The notes beneath the pieces were generated by a model. The model searched no databases, was not told the DNA's origin, and saw only the letters and a list, made by a program, of their open reading frames with translations. This document shows positions 1 to 8,700 of a stretch of 23,339 nt of DNA, piece after piece; position 1 is the first letter of the stretch, and every line of letters starts with the position of its first letter. The DNA is from an uncultured Erysipelotrichales bacterium (GTDB lineage Bacteria > Bacillota_I > Bacilli_A > Erysipelotrichales > Coprobacillaceae): contig CAJTTM010000036.1 in the NCBI GenBank assembly GCA_910579135.1, positions 1 to 23,339 of the forward strand, given 5' to 3'. Position numbers and translations under genes: made by a program.

Positions 1-140
1 AAATGAGTGAAATTGGTATCAGAATAATCATTGATATAAGTAGAAATAATTAAATATCTTATATCAAGAGGGAAAGTGGTAGAAGGGATTTGACCACGAT
101 TACCATGAACAAAGCCAGCTTTACCCAATTTTTTATATTT
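1..140 (-). pseudogene. transposase remnant (ISNCY-like), cut by window edge
   Basis: Read on the minus strand from 140 downwards, the frame stays open to the window edge and contains GKAGFVHGNRG, then FPLDIRYLIISTYINDYSD. The HGNRG block followed by a helix ending in YSDTNFTHF resembles the region between the helix-turn-helix part and the DDE domain of ISNCY-type transposases. A stop lies just upstream in this frame, so the N-terminal helix-turn-helix part is missing. It seems to be an insertion-sequence scar lying directly after the stub of another gene (133-186). The family call rests on memory of the motif only. Confidence 0.5.
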
Positions 141-186
141 GACTTAAGTCATTGATGTCATCATCAATAATTGCGAAATTATACAT
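133..186 (-). pseudogene. 5' stub of a probable response regulator gene
   Basis: A well-formed ribosome binding site (AGAGGAAG, about 7 bases upstream) precedes an ATG at 186 and the peptide MYNFAIIDDDINDLSQI, then TAA. A beta strand followed by an acidic DDD cluster is the usual opening of a receiver domain, as in LytTR-type response regulators. The reading frame then gives way to transposase-like sequence, so the gene appears interrupted after about 16 codons. It is divergent from the secreted-protein operon at 339, whose promoter carries LytTR-style direct repeats, so it may be the wreck of that operon's regulator. Seventeen residues are too few for certainty. Confidence 0.35.
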
Positions 187-234
187 AAAATCACTTCCTC
201 TTACTTATTATATATTAAATTGACTTATAATGAA

Positions 235-271
235 ACAACGAATAACGAATGAAAAACAACGAATAATGAAT
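235..271 (+). promoter_or_regulatory. paired direct repeats, 21-bp period (LytTR-type site?)
   Basis: ACAACGAATAAYGAAT occurs at 235-250 and again at 256-271, with one difference (C or T). The start-to-start distance is 21 bp, two helical turns, which is the spacing of AgrA/ComE-like LytTR response-regulator sites. The second copy ends 5 bp before the proposed -35 box at 277. Repeat and spacing are seen directly; the regulator type is inferred. Confidence 0.5.
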
Positions 272-276
272 ATATG

Positions 277-304
277 TTGTTTTTAAAGAGTAATGAAGTA
301 AAAT
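277..304 (+). promoter_or_regulatory. promoter of the secreted-protein/ABC locus
   Basis: TTGTTT (277-282), a 16-bp spacer and TAAAAT (299-304) lie directly downstream of the paired repeats and about 35 bases before the proposed start at 339. The weak -35 would suit activation by a bound regulator. Confidence 0.45.
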
Positions 305-338
305 GAAATTAAGAAATATTTAGAAAGAAGGGAATGTT

Positions 339-740
339 ATAAAAAAAATTATTTTATCTTTATTAAGTGTATTTTGTATTATGAGTTGTACAATGGGTAC
401 AACACTTGCAGCACAAAGATTAGATAATGCAGAACCGTATGGTAATGAAATATTTACGGTTTCACAAGATTTTGGGATAGGTGAGATTGGATATGTAACT
501 TGTAAAGTGAAAGTTAATTATAATGTTCAAGGAAGATATTATAAAGTATCCAATGTATCCGTAACTCCACACTTTGCGGCAGAATGTATTACATATAAAA
601 TAGTAGGTACACCTACATCTAATCCTAAATCTGGTGAAAAGATTACGGGAGGATATGTCAATGTTACATTTAAATATAGTAATGGATTATTTGGAACTTT
701 TGAAAGACATTGGATGAAAACGTGTAAAGTAAAGATTTAA
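339..740 (+). CDS. small secreted protein, bacteriocin-like
   Basis: I do not recognise a family. The first in-frame ATG (381) would give 119 residues and no export signal. In-frame codons upstream encode a textbook signal peptide: ATA at 339, then KKIILSLLSVFCIMSC and TMGTTLAAQ. The ribosome binding site GAAGGGA ends 5 bases before that ATA, so 339 is probably the real or ancestral start (133 residues), using AUA or a mutated ATG. Cleavage could fall near TLAA, or IMSC could act as a loose lipobox. The mature part is about 105 residues, beta-rich in appearance, with three cysteines (in YVTCK, AECIT and MKTCK). It lies before two ABC half-transporters and has its own terminator, as bacteriocin genes often do. 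It lacks the features of lactococcin 972. An exported toxin or signal protein is an inference. Confidence 0.6.
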   Translation: MKKIILSLLSVFCIMSCTMGTTLAAQRLDNAEPYGNEIFTVSQDFGIGEIGYVTCKVKVNYNVQGRYYKVSNVSVTPHFAAECITYKIVGTPTSNPKSGEKITGGYVNVTFKYSNGLFGTFERHWMKTCKVKI

Positions 741-773
741 ATTATTACTTGGTATAAGTTGAATGATAAAAAG

Positions 774-815
774 TATAGATTTCCAAAATAATTATATTAA
801 AATCTATATTTTTTT
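774..815 (+). terminator. rho-independent terminator after the secreted protein gene
   Basis: A 9-bp stem (TATAGATTT at 774-782, AAATCTATA at 800-808), a 17-base loop and seven T. It lies between the small gene and the ABC genes, so it could give much more transcript of the first gene and limited read-through into the transporter. Confidence 0.65.
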
Positions 816-847
816 ATTTTATATAAAATAGGAAAAGAGATGGTTAA

Positions 848-2833
848 ATGTTAAAAATTGATAATTTAAATATAAAATTTGATAAAAAGATCATTTTAAA
901 AGATTCATCTTTTATATGTTGTGACGGGGAAATAACATGTATAACAGGAATGAGCGGAAGTGGGAAAACATCAATATTAAAATATATCATAGGACAAATA
1001 GAAGATGATTCAAGTTGTTTGTATTACAATAATAAAGAAATTAATCATGAAAATAGAAATGATTTTTTATTTAATGTTGTAAGTTATGTGGATCAATTTG
1101 CAGATTTTTTTCCAAATATGAATATATATCAACATTTTCAATTTTATTCACAGTTACATAATAGAAAAATGAATGAGGATATAGTAAAAGACTGGTTAGA
1201 TAAAGTATTACTCTCAAATATCGATTTAAAAATTTCTCCTAAAAAATTATCAACTGGAGAAAGAAAGAGATTTCTTATTTCTCTTGCGTTAATGATGAAG
1301 AAAGAGATTATTATTTTAGATGAACCCACTGCTTCTTTAGATAATGAAAATATTAGTATTTTTATAAAACTCATTCAATCTTTAAAAAAAGAGGGGATTT
1401 CTTTTATTATCACAACTCATAATGATAGGATAAAGGAAATATCAGACTCCATATACAAGATTGATAATTATCAATTAAAGAACATAAAAAAAGATTATAC
1501 AATAAAACAAAGATCAACATTTAATTTTGAAAGACCAAAAAAATTAAATTATAGTCAATATAAAAACTTTAAACAAAAATTTTTCTTTATTTTAATGATT
1601 ATAAGTTGTAGTTTATCTTCTTCATATATTGCTTCACTTATAAGCAGAAATATATCTATACAAACGATTCAACAACAAAATATACAACAATATAAAAATA
1701 ATATGCTTTATTTTATGAAATCAACTGATGAGAGAATGACCTTAGATGATTATTCTGATCTATTATCTGATGATAAATTAAATTGTTATGATTTTATTTC
1801 TTTACAAGATATAGAAAAAATAAAAAGTATTGAAGGTGTGAAAGATGTTAAACCATCCTATAGTATTGAAAAATATAGTCAAAGTGACCCTATTTATATA
1901 TATCAAAAAGGGGTTTTAAAAAAGGAGGCTAATGTAGGGTTGTGTACTGATGGAAATTGTTTTAATCGAAATATTATTATTACACCTTACTATCCAGAAG
2001 AAAACTTAAAAAATGCGGATAAATCACTAAAAGGAATATATATTGATGATATTTTGGCTCAAATATTAGATATACCATCATATGAAAATATTGAGATAGC
2101 TTTTAAGGCATATGTGGAAGATGATTTTTGTTATAAAAATAATCCTAATGATGGGATGAGAGAATTATATTCTCAAAGCTCTATAAAAAAAGAAGTGAAG
2201 TTATCTATAAAAGGTGTGTTAAAAAATAATAATGATGGAAGGTATGCAACATACGGTAGGATATTTATGCCTTTTCATCAATTTAAAGAACTCTTGAAAA
2301 CATTTTATTCAAATCATCAGAATTTAGATGCTCTTTCAAAACAATATATTATTTTTTGTGAAGATGGTTTTGATGAAAATGTAAAGCTTAAAATAGAAAA
2401 TTTAGATCAAAGATATTATGTAGAAAATAAACAATTAACACAAAAGGATATGGTCAATCATCTTTTTATGCAAAATCAATCTACATTATACATGACAATA
2501 TCTATATCATGTCTAATATTAATAAGTGCTTTGTTACTTGTTGTATGTTATGTTAAAACATTAGAGAAAGAAATAAAACTTTTAAAGAGAGAAGGTTTAC
2601 AATCATTAATTAAAACTTTTTATCATAAAGATGATATTAAAATCATTATGACAAGTATGTTATTATCGATTCTATTTTTATTGATTAGATATGGTTATGA
2701 ACCAAGTAAATTGTATTTTTCTAAAGGATTATATGTCTTTGTTTGGATAATAACAACGATTATTTTTATATTCATTATTGTTATGATAAAAAAATTATTA
2801 ATTCAGTATGAAATAAAGAGGAATAAAATATGA
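848..2833 (+). CDS. ABC transporter, ATPase fused to MacB/FtsX-like permease (first of pair)
   Basis: A 661-residue fusion protein. The N-terminal ATPase shows Walker A GMSGSGKT (about 34-41), signature LSTGE (134-138, canonical LSGGQ), Walker B IIILDEP (154-160) and an H-loop TTH (189-191). After a linker comes one membrane segment (243-265), a large external domain (about 266-545), then three segments (about 547-568, 598-615, 628-648). This is the one-plus-three layout of MacB/FtsX-type permeases, which move proteins or peptides by mechanical coupling instead of a channel. It overlaps the next gene by ATGA, so the two are probably translated together and form a heterodimer. Export of, or immunity to, the small secreted protein upstream is the likely role by position; the substrate is not known. 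Confidence 0.8.
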   Translation: MLKIDNLNIKFDKKIILKDSSFICCDGEITCITGMSGSGKTSILKYIIGQIEDDSSCLYYNNKEINHENRNDFLFNVVSYVDQFADFFPNMNIYQHFQFYSQLHNRKMNEDIVKDWLDKVLLSNIDLKISPKKLSTGERKRFLISLALMMKKEIIILDEPTASLDNENISIFIKLIQSLKKEGISFIITTHNDRIKEISDSIYKIDNYQLKNIKKDYTIKQRSTFNFERPKKLNYSQYKNFKQKFFFILMIISCSLSSSYIASLISRNISIQTIQQQNIQQYKNNMLYFMKSTDERMTLDDYSDLLSDDKLNCYDFISLQDIEKIKSIEGVKDVKPSYSIEKYSQSDPIYIYQKGVLKKEANVGLCTDGNCFNRNIIITPYYPEENLKNADKSLKGIYIDDILAQILDIPSYENIEIAFKAYVEDDFCYKNNPNDGMRELYSQSSIKKEVKLSIKGVLKNNNDGRYATYGRIFMPFHQFKELLKTFYSNHQNLDALSKQYIIFCEDGFDENVKLKIENLDQRYYVENKQLTQKDMVNHLFMQNQSTLYMTISISCLILISALLLVVCYVKTLEKEIKLLKREGLQSLIKTFYHKDDIKIIMTSMLLSILFLLIRYGYEPSKLYFSKGLYVFVWIITTIIFIFIIVMIKKLLIQYEIKRNKI

Positions 2834-4608
2834 TTGAAATTAATGATATAAATATTAAGAAACCTCAACTATTGTTAGAGAATAGTCATTTATCTATTTA
2901 TGATAGTTGTATAACTGCAATTATTGGAAAAAGTGGTTGTGGAAAGACAACTCTTTTACAAGAAATAAGTTTACTGGGCCAAGGACAATATAAAAATTAC
3001 TTTTTTAATAACGTGAATATAAAGTGTTTATGTAATAAAGAACAACGTAATTTTTTGAAAAAAAATATATGTTTTGTTATGCAAGATGTTTATCTTTTTA
3101 AAGAATTATCGATTATGGAAACAATAATATTATATTCTAAGTTAAATCATATTCAAATAAGTGAAGAAGATATTATTTTAAAACTTAATGAGGTTAATCT
3201 TGATCTAGATGTTCGTACACCAGTTTCCTTTTTATCTGGTGGAGAAAAACAAAGATTATCAATTATGTTAGGTTTTTTAAAAGATGCTCAACTTTTTATA
3301 TTTGATGAGCCTTTTGCATATTTAGATAAAGAAAACAGACTACAAATATCGACTTTAATAAAAAACATAGCCTATCAAAAGCATAAGATGGTTTTAATCA
3401 CAACACATTTAGATGATTTTAATGATGAATTTGATTGTGTTTATGAAATGAAACATAATCAATTACAACTTGTAAAGGAAACCGTAAAAATAAAAGCTCG
3501 AGATTATAATGAGAATATATTGAATTCGTGGGAATCATTAAAATATTATGCATCTCTAATCAATAAAAAACACTTTTTTAAAACAATGATAGTATCATTT
3601 GTTATGGCTTTTATAATATCAACATTTATTATTACGATTAAGTATAACGATTATTTTCAAACAATTAATGGAAAATCAATAATGAGTTTTCTAAAAAATG
3701 AAGTGACTATTGTTCATAAAGATTATAAGAAAATATCTCCAAGAGAACAAAATCATCTGAAAGACATATTTAGTGAATATGATTGTTATCCAGAATACGT
3801 TTATAGTGATATGCATAATACAATTATGGTAGGTTATCTTGATAATGAGATAGGTAATATGGATATTTATAAAAAAATATCAGGTAAGTCAATGATTAAT
3901 AAGGAGATACTGGATAAACCAATATATGTATCTTATTCTTTATATCGTAATCAATATAAAAATAAACAATATCCTTTTATTGATAATAATAAAACAATAA
4001 CATTTATTGCTGATCATGTTTTAATGCCTTCTTCAGATAATAGGAATACAATTTATATTCCTTATAAACTATTAATGAAAATCTTTAAGAAAAACAATAT
4101 GGATACGAGTTATATGAATGTAGGCTCTATAAAAGTATTTATTCAAGATATATCTCATATTGAAAAGATTAATCAGCGACTTCCTCAAGATTATATGATC
4201 AATTATAATGATTTTTTAAAAGAGAGTATTCAAATATCTCAAATTTTTAATAATCAGTTCTTCTCTATATTTATGATTTTGGTTTTAATAAGTATATTTG
4301 TTTATAAATGTTATCATATATTATCTCACACAAAAGATATTATTCTTTTCAAAATATATGGAGTTTCTAATAAAGAACTTATTCTTATGAAAATATATCA
4401 ACAAATAACAGAGATTCTTTTTACTGGTTTTATAACTATTGTTTTTTCAATATGTTTACTATGGTGTTTAAATATTTTTAATTTTTATACAATTTTATCC
4501 ATTTTAACAATAATTTTTGTAATCTATATTATTTTTTTTGTTATTATCGTATTCATCTTTGGATTTACAGTATTGAAAAAACCAGTAAGTATTCTTTTGA
4601 GAAAATGA
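2830..4608 (+). CDS. ABC transporter, ATPase fused to MacB/FtsX-like permease (second of pair)
   Basis: A 592-residue partner with the same order of parts. It has Walker A GKSGCGKT (33-40), a canonical LSGGE signature (135-139), Walker B FIFDEP (156-161) and an H-loop histidine at about 193. A first membrane segment (about 251-271) is followed by an external domain of some 200 residues and three C-terminal segments beginning near 473. The external domain is shorter than in the first protein, so this is a true hetero-pair and not a simple duplicate. Its ATG lies inside the stop of the previous gene. The first protein carries the altered signature (LSTGE) and this one the standard form. Both signatures seem usable. 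Confidence 0.8.
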   Translation: MIEINDINIKKPQLLLENSHLSIYDSCITAIIGKSGCGKTTLLQEISLLGQGQYKNYFFNNVNIKCLCNKEQRNFLKKNICFVMQDVYLFKELSIMETIILYSKLNHIQISEEDIILKLNEVNLDLDVRTPVSFLSGGEKQRLSIMLGFLKDAQLFIFDEPFAYLDKENRLQISTLIKNIAYQKHKMVLITTHLDDFNDEFDCVYEMKHNQLQLVKETVKIKARDYNENILNSWESLKYYASLINKKHFFKTMIVSFVMAFIISTFIITIKYNDYFQTINGKSIMSFLKNEVTIVHKDYKKISPREQNHLKDIFSEYDCYPEYVYSDMHNTIMVGYLDNEIGNMDIYKKISGKSMINKEILDKPIYVSYSLYRNQYKNKQYPFIDNNKTITFIADHVLMPSSDNRNTIYIPYKLLMKIFKKNNMDTSYMNVGSIKVFIQDISHIEKINQRLPQDYMINYNDFLKESIQISQIFNNQFFSIFMILVLISIFVYKCYHILSHTKDIILFKIYGVSNKELILMKIYQQITEILFTGFITIVFSICLLWCLNIFNFYTILSILTIIFVIYIIFFVIIVFIFGFTVLKKPVSILLRK

Positions 4609-4650
4609 TAGTATTTACTCATATATTCACATAGAAAGGAAAGAAAAAAG

Positions 4651-4875
4651 ATGTTAGAAATAATAAAAAAAGTATACAAAGAAAAGAAACTCTCTTTGTT
4701 AATTATAGAAAAAATAATATTTATTGTTTATATTTTCTTTAATTATATTAATATTGCGAATAATAGTAGAACGCTGATGATTACTAAATTAAATAAAATA
4801 GAAATGGTTAAAAGATATATGCCATCTGGAGTATTGCTTCCAAGGATATATCTAAAAGCAAAATCACTTTTGTAA
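4651..4875 (+). CDS. chimeric small ORF: truncated membrane protein start
   Basis: It follows the second ABC gene by 42 bases and has a good ribosome binding site (GAAAGGAAAG). The first 40 or so residues (positive start, then a hydrophobic stretch LLIIEKIIFIVYIFFNYI) look like the beginning of a further membrane protein of the transporter locus. The rest is not natural protein: bases after about 4800 are the antisense of a nuclease gene start that reads on the minus strand (4743-4892). The 74-residue product is therefore probably the result of a deletion or insertion that cut off the third transporter gene. A functional small peptide cannot be excluded but is unlikely. Confidence 0.4.
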   Translation: MLEIIKKVYKEKKLSLLIIEKIIFIVYIFFNYINIANNSRTLMITKLNKIEMVKRYMPSGVLLPRIYLKAKSLL

Positions 4876-4892
4876 TCAATTTTAGTTTTCAT
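4743..4892 (-). pseudogene. 5' fragment of an Rpn-family (PD-(D/E)XK) nuclease gene
   Basis: On the minus strand AAGGAGG precedes an ATG at 4892 and a 49-residue reading frame starting MKTKIDYKSDFAFRYILGS, then NTPDGIYLL. DYKSDFAF followed by a glycine and IYLL resembles the start of Rpn recombination-promoting nucleases (transposase_31-related PD-(D/E)XK proteins). The catalytic residues of these proteins lie further in and are absent. After about residue 29 the frame runs through the antisense of the truncated membrane gene, so the junction lies near 4800. The fragment is too short to be active. Confidence 0.45.
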
Positions 4893-4965
4893 AAAGTTCC
4901 TCCTTATTATTATATTCTAAAAAAAAGAATAAAAATTTAAATCTTTTTTCAATAAAATATATTTA

Positions 4966-4994
4966 TTGACTTATTTGTATGTGAAGAATAAAAT
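4966..4994 (+). promoter_or_regulatory. promoter of the DUF554 gene
   Basis: TTGACT (4966-4971), a 17-bp spacer and TAAAAT (4989-4994), 36 bases before the ATG at 5031. This is a near-consensus housekeeping-type promoter. Confidence 0.65.
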
Positions 4995-5030
4995 CTAAAT
5001 ACTAGAAGTTTTTAGAATGGAGGAATAAGT

Positions 5031-5747
5031 ATGATAGGACTTGGAACAATAGTCAATGCTGTAGCGATTGTTGTTGGTGGAAGTATCGGTATGTTAATTA
5101 AAGGTGGTTTAAAGAATAAATATCAAGAAACTCTTATGAGTGCCTTAGGACTTGCGACTATCTTTATAGGAGCATCAGGAGCAATGGTAGGAATGCTTAA
5201 AGTTATTAATAATGGATTAGAAACAACAGGAACAATGTTACTTATTTTCTCTTTGGTTATAGGTGCTTTAATAGGTGAATTTATAGATATAGAACAAAGG
5301 CTAGAGGTTTTAGGAGAATGGTTGAAAAGTAAAGTCAAAACAAAAGGTGATGATTCTTTTGTAGAAGGTTTTGTAACTGCATCTTTAGTTGTTTGTGTAG
5401 GAGCAATGGCTATTGTTGGAGCCTTACAAGATGGATTGACTGGTGATTATTCTACTTTGTTTGCGAAAGCTGTATTAGACTTTACCATTGTTATGGTATT
5501 TGCATCAACATTAGGAATAGGAGTTGTTTTTTCAGCTTTACCTGTATTTATGTATCAAGGTGCTATAACTTTGTTTGCTTCTTTTTTAAAACCAATTATG
5601 ACTTCAGTATTGATTTCATATTTATCTTTTATTGGTTCAGTTTTGATATTTGCAGTTGGAATTAATATTTGCTTTGGTAAAAAGATCAAGGTAGGGAATT
5701 TACTTCCAGCGATGATTATTCCGTTTATTTATGTATTGATATTTTAA
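5031..5747 (+). CDS. DUF554 family membrane protein
   Basis: A 238-residue integral membrane protein beginning MIGLGTIVNAVAIVVGGSIG, the usual opening of the DUF554 (YdfK/YqgA-like) family. Six or seven hydrophobic segments are visible: about 1-22, 38-60, 68-85, 110-132, 148-175, 190-212 and 218-238. A charged loop near residues 86-105 separates the first three from the rest. Glycine-rich helices recur (FIGASGAMVGML, VCVGAMAIVGAL). Length and start agree with the family, and AGAATGGAGG lies upstream. It stands alone with its own promoter and ends at a hairpin shared with the convergent operon. The family's transport or signalling role is not known. Confidence 0.85.
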   Translation: MIGLGTIVNAVAIVVGGSIGMLIKGGLKNKYQETLMSALGLATIFIGASGAMVGMLKVINNGLETTGTMLLIFSLVIGALIGEFIDIEQRLEVLGEWLKSKVKTKGDDSFVEGFVTASLVVCVGAMAIVGALQDGLTGDYSTLFAKAVLDFTIVMVFASTLGIGVVFSALPVFMYQGAITLFASFLKPIMTSVLISYLSFIGSVLIFAVGINICFGKKIKVGNLLPAMIIPFIYVLIF

Positions 5748-5771
5748 AAGGAGTAGGTGAGCCTACTCCTT
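5748..5771. terminator. shared hairpin between convergent genes
   Basis: A perfect 10-bp inverted repeat, AAGGAGTAGG (5748-5757) and CCTACTCCTT (5762-5771), with a 4-base loop. The plus-strand gene stops at 5747. The minus-strand gene ends inside the stem (stop TAG at 5765-5763). On the minus strand the stem is followed by TTTTAAAAT, on the plus strand by no T run, so termination is probably better for the DUF4132 operon. Confidence 0.55.
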
Positions 5772-8700
5772 AACTGTAATCTGTTGAATAATTGAAGGAT
5801 CTTTTAATTTATGATCTTCACTTAACATAATAATCTTAGATAATATTTCTTGGCACTTAGGATCATCATCAATGAAAGGTAAGAATAACTTACCACGTCT
5901 TTGAGAATGAACTGGTAAAACATGGATAGAATGACCAAACTTTTGATGAATAACACCACTACCTAAATGAACATGATAATATCCTAACTTACCATTAATA
6001 TAAGCAAAATTATCTTTTAACTCAATATTATCTAGTTTCATTAAACGAGCAGTTAATTCAATGATTTTCTTTCTTAATTCAATAGTAGAAAAACTTGTAA
6101 TAGGGTCAACTCCACCAACATAAGCTACTGAAACAGCCAAATCTAAATCACGCATAGCTTCACTATAAACTATATCATCTATATCTTTAATAAGTACTGG
6201 TTTATAATCTTTACGGTTATGAAAAGTCACATAATCAATTGCAGGTGTTTCTATTTCACTAGGAGAGAACCAATCAGCTTGTGCATATAAATTGACAATA
6301 AGATTATCTTTATAATAAACACGTTCAATACCTGATTCATAATTAATATTCCATTTTCTTGATTTTAAAGCACCAACAGCTTTTTTCACTTGAATTTGAT
6401 ATCCACTATATCTTTGTGTTTCATTTTTATCTAATTCAACATCTAATTTTGTATATAATTCTCTAAAAACTTGTTTAAATGGTTGAACAAGTTTTTTATC
6501 AAAGACTTCTTGTTGATATTTATCCCAATGTTGACTTTTATATAAATCATAACAGTGAGCAATTCTTAATTCATCTTTTAAATCATAAGTTTTATTTAAA
6601 CATTGAAGTTGTTTATCAACAATATATCCAATATGTTCATCTTGTATAAACAATATCTTTTGAAGCATAGGAGCAACAATAGGATTCTCTAAAATAGTTA
6701 ATATTTCATTTTTACTAAAAATAATTCTATCTTCCATTGCTTCCTCTAACATCTTTTTAGATCTTCTAAATTGTTCATTCCATATCTTATGAATATCTTG
6801 AATTTTAATAAACTCTTCTAATTTTTTTATTTTTGTAGGAATACTCTTTTGTTTCTTTCCTTTAGGATTAATAATAACAATATTATTTTTACCTAAATCA
6901 TCAATTTCTATATAAACTTGATAATCTAAGATAGAATGAGGATTTAAAACATCAATTTCATCTTTTACAATTTGTGTTTCAACAGCCCAAGATAAGCGGG
7001 TTGGTGTTTGGTAAACTGTGTTTCTCGCAAGATTCATTAAAGCAATTTCACTACATCTTTTTTCACTTGCTTGTCTTTGACTACCAAATTTCTTAGATTC
7101 TTTTAAGAACTGTTGGATATATAAATAGCGTTCTTTTAAATCGTTATCATCTTTAATAGGAATAATACAATATGCATTTAATAAATCTTTATTACGTTTA
7201 TCTTTAACTAATTTAAGGGTATCTTCTTTATTCATCTTATTTAAACAAGCATCTGCATACTTTCTTGCTCTAGTATGAAAAGCATTATCACATAAATATT
7301 TAGAAGCTTTATATAAAATATTAAATCTCTTTTCTCCTAATGTTTGATAAACTTCTTTACACCATTTTGCATCAAATGCACCATCAGTTAAATCACAAGG
7401 TTCTAAATTTGTATATTTTACAATAATAGCTTTCTTCTTATCTTGATTTTCATATGTCTTCATATGAGCAATAAAGTAATAACAACCACTTATAAAGCCA
7501 TCCCATTTTAAATACTGATCAAAGATTTCTATCCATTGAGGAGCTAACATACAAATTTCTACAATTCTTGTTTCACTTAATTCATCTAATAAACTTAAAT
7601 CATCATAATCACTAGGATATGTATTTCTAATCAATTCTGTTAAAACAGTATTCTTATTTGTACCCCATTCAGATCTTGAAAAAGAATCTCTTCCTAAAGC
7701 ACGAAGAATCATAGGGATATATTTTAATCCTTTAATGACTTTTAAATGAGAAAGATATTGAGTGACAGGGGTTTCTTCGTTTAATCTATGTGTTTCCATC
7801 TTTAAAAAACAATCAGAAATATCACTTAATACATTTCTAAGTTCTAAATTATCTTCTTTACTAAATGGTTCTAAGGCATATAATGATAAATCGGGTTTAT
7901 TATTATAATATCTACGATTATGGAAATAACATTCTATGTAAGCCTTAGATAATAAACCATTGTGAAATAGTATAGAATAAAGTTCATCTTTACTGATTAA
8001 TGACAAACGATAAGCTTTAGAAAAGACTATTGGTGAATAAATACGTTGATTATCATACATGTTAAAACAATCATAATATAAATAAAATGCTTTTATAAAT
8101 TCTTCATCAGTTTTCCATCTTTTTACAACATTTTCAATTAAATAAGAAACAAGTGGTATTTCAGTGACAGAATATTGATAACCATATTGATGTTTGAAAT
8201 ATTTTTTGGTATTTGTTTTTAAAAAGAATTCAAATAATTCTAAATCATAAGAAAAAGAATTGATATTTTGACTATGATAAATTGTTTTTAAAATACTTAA
8301 TACTTGATTAAGATAAGGAAGCTTGATATCTTTGATATCAAAAACATTTTCATGAACAAGTATTTCATCTAATGTTGTTTCATAGATTGTATTATTATAA
8401 GATAATACAAAGATTTGATATAGTGTATCATTATCAATGGGGTTCTTTTTTAAATAATCTTCCCATATTTCATGTATTGGTAAAGCTTTCATTGTATTAA
8501 ATAAAGAATAATTTATTTGAAATACATCACCTAGAATATAATCTTCACCATTAAATTGATAATTTTCTTCAGAGTGTTCTTCAAACAACTGAGACCATTT
8601 TGTGAGTAATTGAGTTATTTCTTTTTTTGATTTTTTAAAATTATACTGTAATTGATATCCTCTTTTTTTAAATAAAGAAGCTTTTTTGGTTGCTAAATAT

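Noticed and set aside
339..740. Lactococcin 972 family bacteriocin
   Set aside because: The Sec signal and neighbouring transporters fit, but the mature part lacks the Trp/Gly-rich pattern and C-terminal features of that family and has three cysteines.
8025..8050. Further copy of the rpsR attachment repeat
   Set aside because: TTGGTGAATA occurs here in the DUF4132 gene, but the flanking bases do not match and it lies in coding sequence on the opposite strand; chance match.
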